The position numbers and the translations under genes were made by a program. A stretch of DNA of 20,492 nucleotides. Origin: Larix sibirica (taxonomy: Eukaryota; Streptophyta; Pinopsida; Pinales; Pinaceae). The first letter of the stretch is position 1. The number at the start of each line of letters is the position of its first letter. The notes below the pieces were generated by a model. That model worked only from the letters and a program-made list of their open reading frames with translations, made no database searches and was not told the DNA's origin. The stretch covers positions 25,175 through 45,666 of the forward strand of contig NWUY0300018568.1 of assembly GCA_004151065.3 (NCBI GenBank). Direction: 5' to 3'. Shown piece by piece: positions 18,015 through 20,492 of this stretch.

Positions 18015-18032
18015 GTTGTCATTGATGACAAC
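18015..18032. repeat. 8-bp palindrome at edge of TGACA tract
   Basis: GTTGTCAT (18015-18022) and ATGACAAC (18025-18032) are exact inverted repeats separated by TG. They begin the tract in which TGACA recurs densely. Confidence 0.7.
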
Positions 18033-18640
18033 ACATTAATGACAAAGGTTAAGCATGATGACATGACATGGCATTGGATGGAAAGAAGTCAAGACATGGC
18101 ACAAGACAAAGGACAATGAGAACATGACAAAGGTTGAAGTGACAAAGGTTATGAAGAAATGACATGGAAAAGGTGACACATATGACATGACAAAATATGA
18201 CAAATGTTGATGACAAGTGGCAAGCAGGACGACATGGAAAGCATGACAAAGCAAACAAGCATGACAAGGCATATGGAGACGAATGTTGATGACAAGTATG
18301 ACAAGCAAGCATGACGTGATGAAGAACAAGCAATTGACAAGGACATGGAGACAATGAACTGAAGATGGAGGACATGACAAGACAATGACATAAAGAAGCA
18401 TGACAAAGATGGGAAGCAAGCATGATGACATTGAAGACAAAGGCAAGATGGAAACATGACATGCAAGGAGGATAAAGGTTCAAGTGATGACAAGGCAAAG
18501 AATGTGGACTGGTGTTGACATGGCTTAGGGACAAGTAAGCAAGCAACAAGGTCAATGACATGGATTGATGACTCAAATGATGTCATGCTAGATAAGGAGA
18601 AATGACAAAGGTTGAATTGATAATGACATGGTAGTTGAAG
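18025..18640. repeat. TGACA-rich low-complexity tract
   Basis: The pentamer TGACA recurs every 10-30 bases, mostly inside ATGACAAG, CATGACAAAG or GACATGGA, with no fixed period. The plus strand is purine-rich. On the minus strand stop codons are depleted by composition, so all three frames stay open for 130-175 codons and give Cys/His/Ser/Leu-rich translations. These overlapping frames are compositional artefacts, not genes. The tract runs straight into the first palindromic-core array. Confidence 0.75.
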
Positions 18641-19140
18641 GGCCCATGCGGGCATCTTCTACACCACCTTGCGGACATTTAAAGGTAGCCCTGCGGGCAT
18701 CTTGATTGGCCCATGCGGGTATTCTCAAAACTCTGCTTGCGGGCATTTCTAAGCACAACATGCGGGCATTTTGAAAGGGCCTTGAGGGCATAACTTTATG
18801 AAGCCCCTGTGGGCATATTAAGCAGCCCTTGCTATCATTTTAGAGAGAACTTGTGGGCATTTGAAGTGTCCCTTGTGGGCATATATTATAGGCCCTTGTG
18901 GGCATGACAAGGATGACAAGAAGGAGCCCTTGCGGGCATCCTTAAGACCACTTGCGGGCATTTCAAGGAAGTGTTGCGAGCATTTTCAAATGACCTTGCG
19001 AGCATTTGTTAAGGCAGTTGTGGGCATATTTAAAGGAGTGTTGCGGGCATATTTAAAGGAGTGTTGCAGGCATAATTATGGAGATCATGGACATGTAATA
19101 ATGCCCTTGCAGGGATTCCAATGACACTTTGTGGGCATAA
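18640..19140. repeat. Minisatellite array 1, ~21 units with GCCC-TTGC-GGGC core
   Basis: Units of about 20-30 bases share the core CCCTTGCGGGCATTT, spaced by variable A/T-rich linkers. The full core GCCC-TTGC-GGGC is a small inverted repeat. By eye I count about 21 cores: 11 keep CG at the centre, six read TG, two CA and two other variants. Open frames crossing the array on either strand only echo the repeat. Confidence 0.85.
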
Positions 19141-19253
19141 TAAAATTAAATGATGATGTGGCTGTGAAGCAAGTCTTTGATTAAATAAAGATATATTTTG
19201 TGAGGATTATATGGAAAGAAATTTAAAAAATAAAATAAAATAACCAATGACAT
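19141..19253. repeat. AT-rich tail of macro-repeat copy 1
   Basis: Starts AAATTAAATGATGATGTGGC (19144 on) and ends in ACCAATGACAT. It is nearly identical to 20382-20492 apart from a few substitutions. No coding content. Confidence 0.8.
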
Positions 19254-19812
19254 GTCGGCCTCCTGAATCATTGGGGAAGAAAAAGTATAAATGAAGAATA
19301 AATGTTTATGCTTAAAAAATGAAGATGTGTCGAAGATTTCAGAGGAGTAGGAGAGCTTAGATTTTCGGGGTTTTTGAGAAGATGCCTGAGAAAAGGTTCG
19401 GTGGAGCAGGAGGAGCAACATGAAAGAAATTGTTTTTGTATCTTTGATTTCTAGGTTAAATTAAGGCAACACTGATTGATGAAGACATGTTACATGAATG
19501 ATGATGGACAGAATAAAGATGTGTTTATAGGCTGAATGATGATATGAACAGATTGGTGACATGATATATGCTGGTGGACAGAATGAAGACATATTTAATG
19601 ATGATATGCTTGGACAGAATGATGATACGGTAGATTGATTGAAGACATGCTTGGACATCAGAATTGGCAGCAGGTTGATTGATTGTGTTGACAAGGGTAA
19701 ATTGATGTAATGTTGATGTAACTACAAGCTGGGCCTTGCACTATTTTTCTTAGTTGGATCTGAGAAAAAGGCCAAGCAGAGTCTTGGAATAGAAGTTGGT
19801 GCTTTTGNGGAC
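19254..19812. other. Spacer between macro-repeat copies
   Basis: Between 19470 and 19660 it holds degenerate short repeats: TGGACAGAAT at 19505, 19575 and 19611, and TGAAGACAT at about 19480, 19584 and 19639. At 19726-19815 the plus strand has a 30-codon frame reading KLGLALFFLVGSEKKAKQSL, a hydrophobic run followed by basic residues. I do not recognise it, and it is bounded by stops. A single N lies at 19808, five bases before macro-repeat copy 2. Confidence 0.5.
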
Positions 19813-19852
19813 AAATGACAAAGGTTGAATTGATAATGACATGGCAGTTGAA

Positions 19853-20379
19853 GGGCCCATGCGGGCATCTTCTACACCACCTTGCGAGCATTTTAAGGTA
19901 GCCCCTTGCGGGCATCTTTATTGGCCCATGAGGGCATTCTCAAAACTCTGCCTGTGGACATTTCTAAGCACAACATGTGGGCATTTTGAAAGGGCCTTGC
20001 AGGAATTTGTAAGTGCCCGTGCGGGCATAACTTTATGAAGCCCCTGCGGGCATATTAAGCAGCCCTTGCAAGCATTTTAGAGAGCCCTTGCAGGCATCTC
20101 TAAAACCCCCCTTGCGGGCATTTGAAGTAGCCCTTGTGGGCATATATTATAGGCCCTTGCGAGCATGACAAGGATGACAAGAAGGAGCCCTTGCGGGCAT
20201 TTAAAGGAAGTACTGTGGGGATTTTATAAAGCCCTTGCGGGCATTTGTTAAGGCAGTTGCAGGCATATTTAAAGGAGTGTTGTGGGCATTTATTTGAGGC
20301 CCTTGCGGGCATAATTATGGAGCTCATGGACATGTGATGAATCCCTTGCAGGCATTCCAATGATACTTTGCAGGCATAA
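19853..20379. repeat. Minisatellite array 2, ~22 units with GCCC-TTGC-GGGC core
   Basis: Same unit type and, for long stretches, the same order of linkers as array 1, showing the whole array was duplicated. By eye: about 22 cores, 10 with CG, five TG, six CA and one AG. Matching units differ in CpG state between arrays; for example CCCCTGTGGGCATATT in array 1 is CCCCTGCGGGCATATT here. Decay therefore continued after duplication. Confidence 0.85.
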
Positions 20380-20492
20380 TAAAAATAAATGATGATGTGG
20401 CTGTGAAGCAAGTCTTTGATTAAATAAATATATATTTTGTGAGGATTATATGGAAAGAAATTTAAAAGATAAAATAAAATAACCAATGACAT
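20380..20492. repeat. AT-rich tail of macro-repeat copy 2, reaching window end
   Basis: Matches 19141-19253 with a few substitutions. A 130-codon minus-strand frame from the window edge (20100-20492) spans this tail and the array and has no independent coding support. Confidence 0.8.

Larger units (their letters stand above)
18600..20492. repeat. 1.2-kb macro-repeat, two copies, second cut by window end
   Basis: Copy 1 runs from 18600 and copy 2 from 19813, both starting AAATGACAAAGGTTGAATTG. The offset is 1213 bp at the start and 1239 bp at 19244/20483, because the arrays gained and lost short segments. Order inside each copy: short TGACA leader, array of GCGGGCAT units, then a shared AT-rich tail (GATGATGTGGCTGTGAAGCA). 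The second copy is still matching at the last base, so the repeat continues beyond the window. Whether this is a satellite or paired parts of a larger element cannot be told here. Confidence 0.85.

Noticed and set aside
18036-18655. Three overlapping minus-strand frames of 136, 175 and 168 codons
   Set aside because: All three frames are open at once because the TGACA-rich tract lacks stop triplets on that strand; the Cys/His/Ser/Leu-rich products mirror the repeat.
18640-19140. CRISPR-like array of regularly spaced palindromic repeats
   Set aside because: Cores are only about 12-15 bases and degenerate, linkers are themselves duplicated between arrays, and the context is plant transposon DNA.
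19726-19815. 30-codon frame with hydrophobic run then basic residues
   Set aside because: It resembles a membrane segment but is short, bounded by stops, contains the N and has no recognisable family; kept only as a note in the spacer.

Overview
The window reads as nuclear DNA of a seed plant with a large, repeat-rich genome. The evidence is a Ty1/copia element of the Tork/TNT1 type primed by initiator-Met tRNA, and plant L1-type LINEs with a DUF4283-like ORF1 and a C-terminal RNase H. There is also a tRNA-like SINE candidate, several layers of tandem duplication, and no intact host gene. A conifer or other giant-genome plant is plausible, but the species cannot be fixed from sequence alone. 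No ORF looks like an intact, selected host protein. Almost everything is transposon-derived and broken by stops and frameshifts.

Layout. 1-1130: AT-rich DNA with a promoter-like TATA/pyrimidine-patch stretch and a 42-bp tandem repeat. 1131-3895 (+): two head-to-tail partial copies of one copia element (LTR tail, primer site, gag; the second continues into protease and the pre-integrase zinc finger). The 1.03-kb core of the copies is almost identical, and a single N sits at the junction. 3896-6385 (+): a putative non-autonomous LTR retrotransposon with two diverged direct repeats of about 650 and 803 bp, a polypurine tract, and an unrecognised decayed ORF of about 250 codons instead of gag-pol. 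6390-8936 (-): an old LINE (LINE-A) with degraded ORF1 and the endonuclease part of ORF2, lacking its 3' half. 8955-9180 (-): a SINE-like element. 9181-11265: unannotated DNA, including diverged internal duplications at 9610-10860.

11266-17811 (-): a second, much better preserved LINE (LINE-B): ORF1 with a CCHC knuckle, then ORF2 with endonuclease, reverse transcriptase, zinc-binding and RNase H parts, then a 3' region and poly-A. Its RT active site reads FVDN, so it is predicted dead. 18015-20492: a TGACA-rich low-complexity tract followed by a 1.2-kb macro-repeat. Each macro-repeat carries about 21-22 units built on a GCCC-TTGC-GGGC mini-palindrome whose central CpG has decayed to TG or CA in about half the units.

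The parts do not form a pathway; the window is an archive of nested and duplicated mobile DNA. The items most worth a second look are the LTR element with the unknown ORF, the palindromic-core macro-repeat, and the three single Ns, two of which sit at the edges of duplicated blocks.
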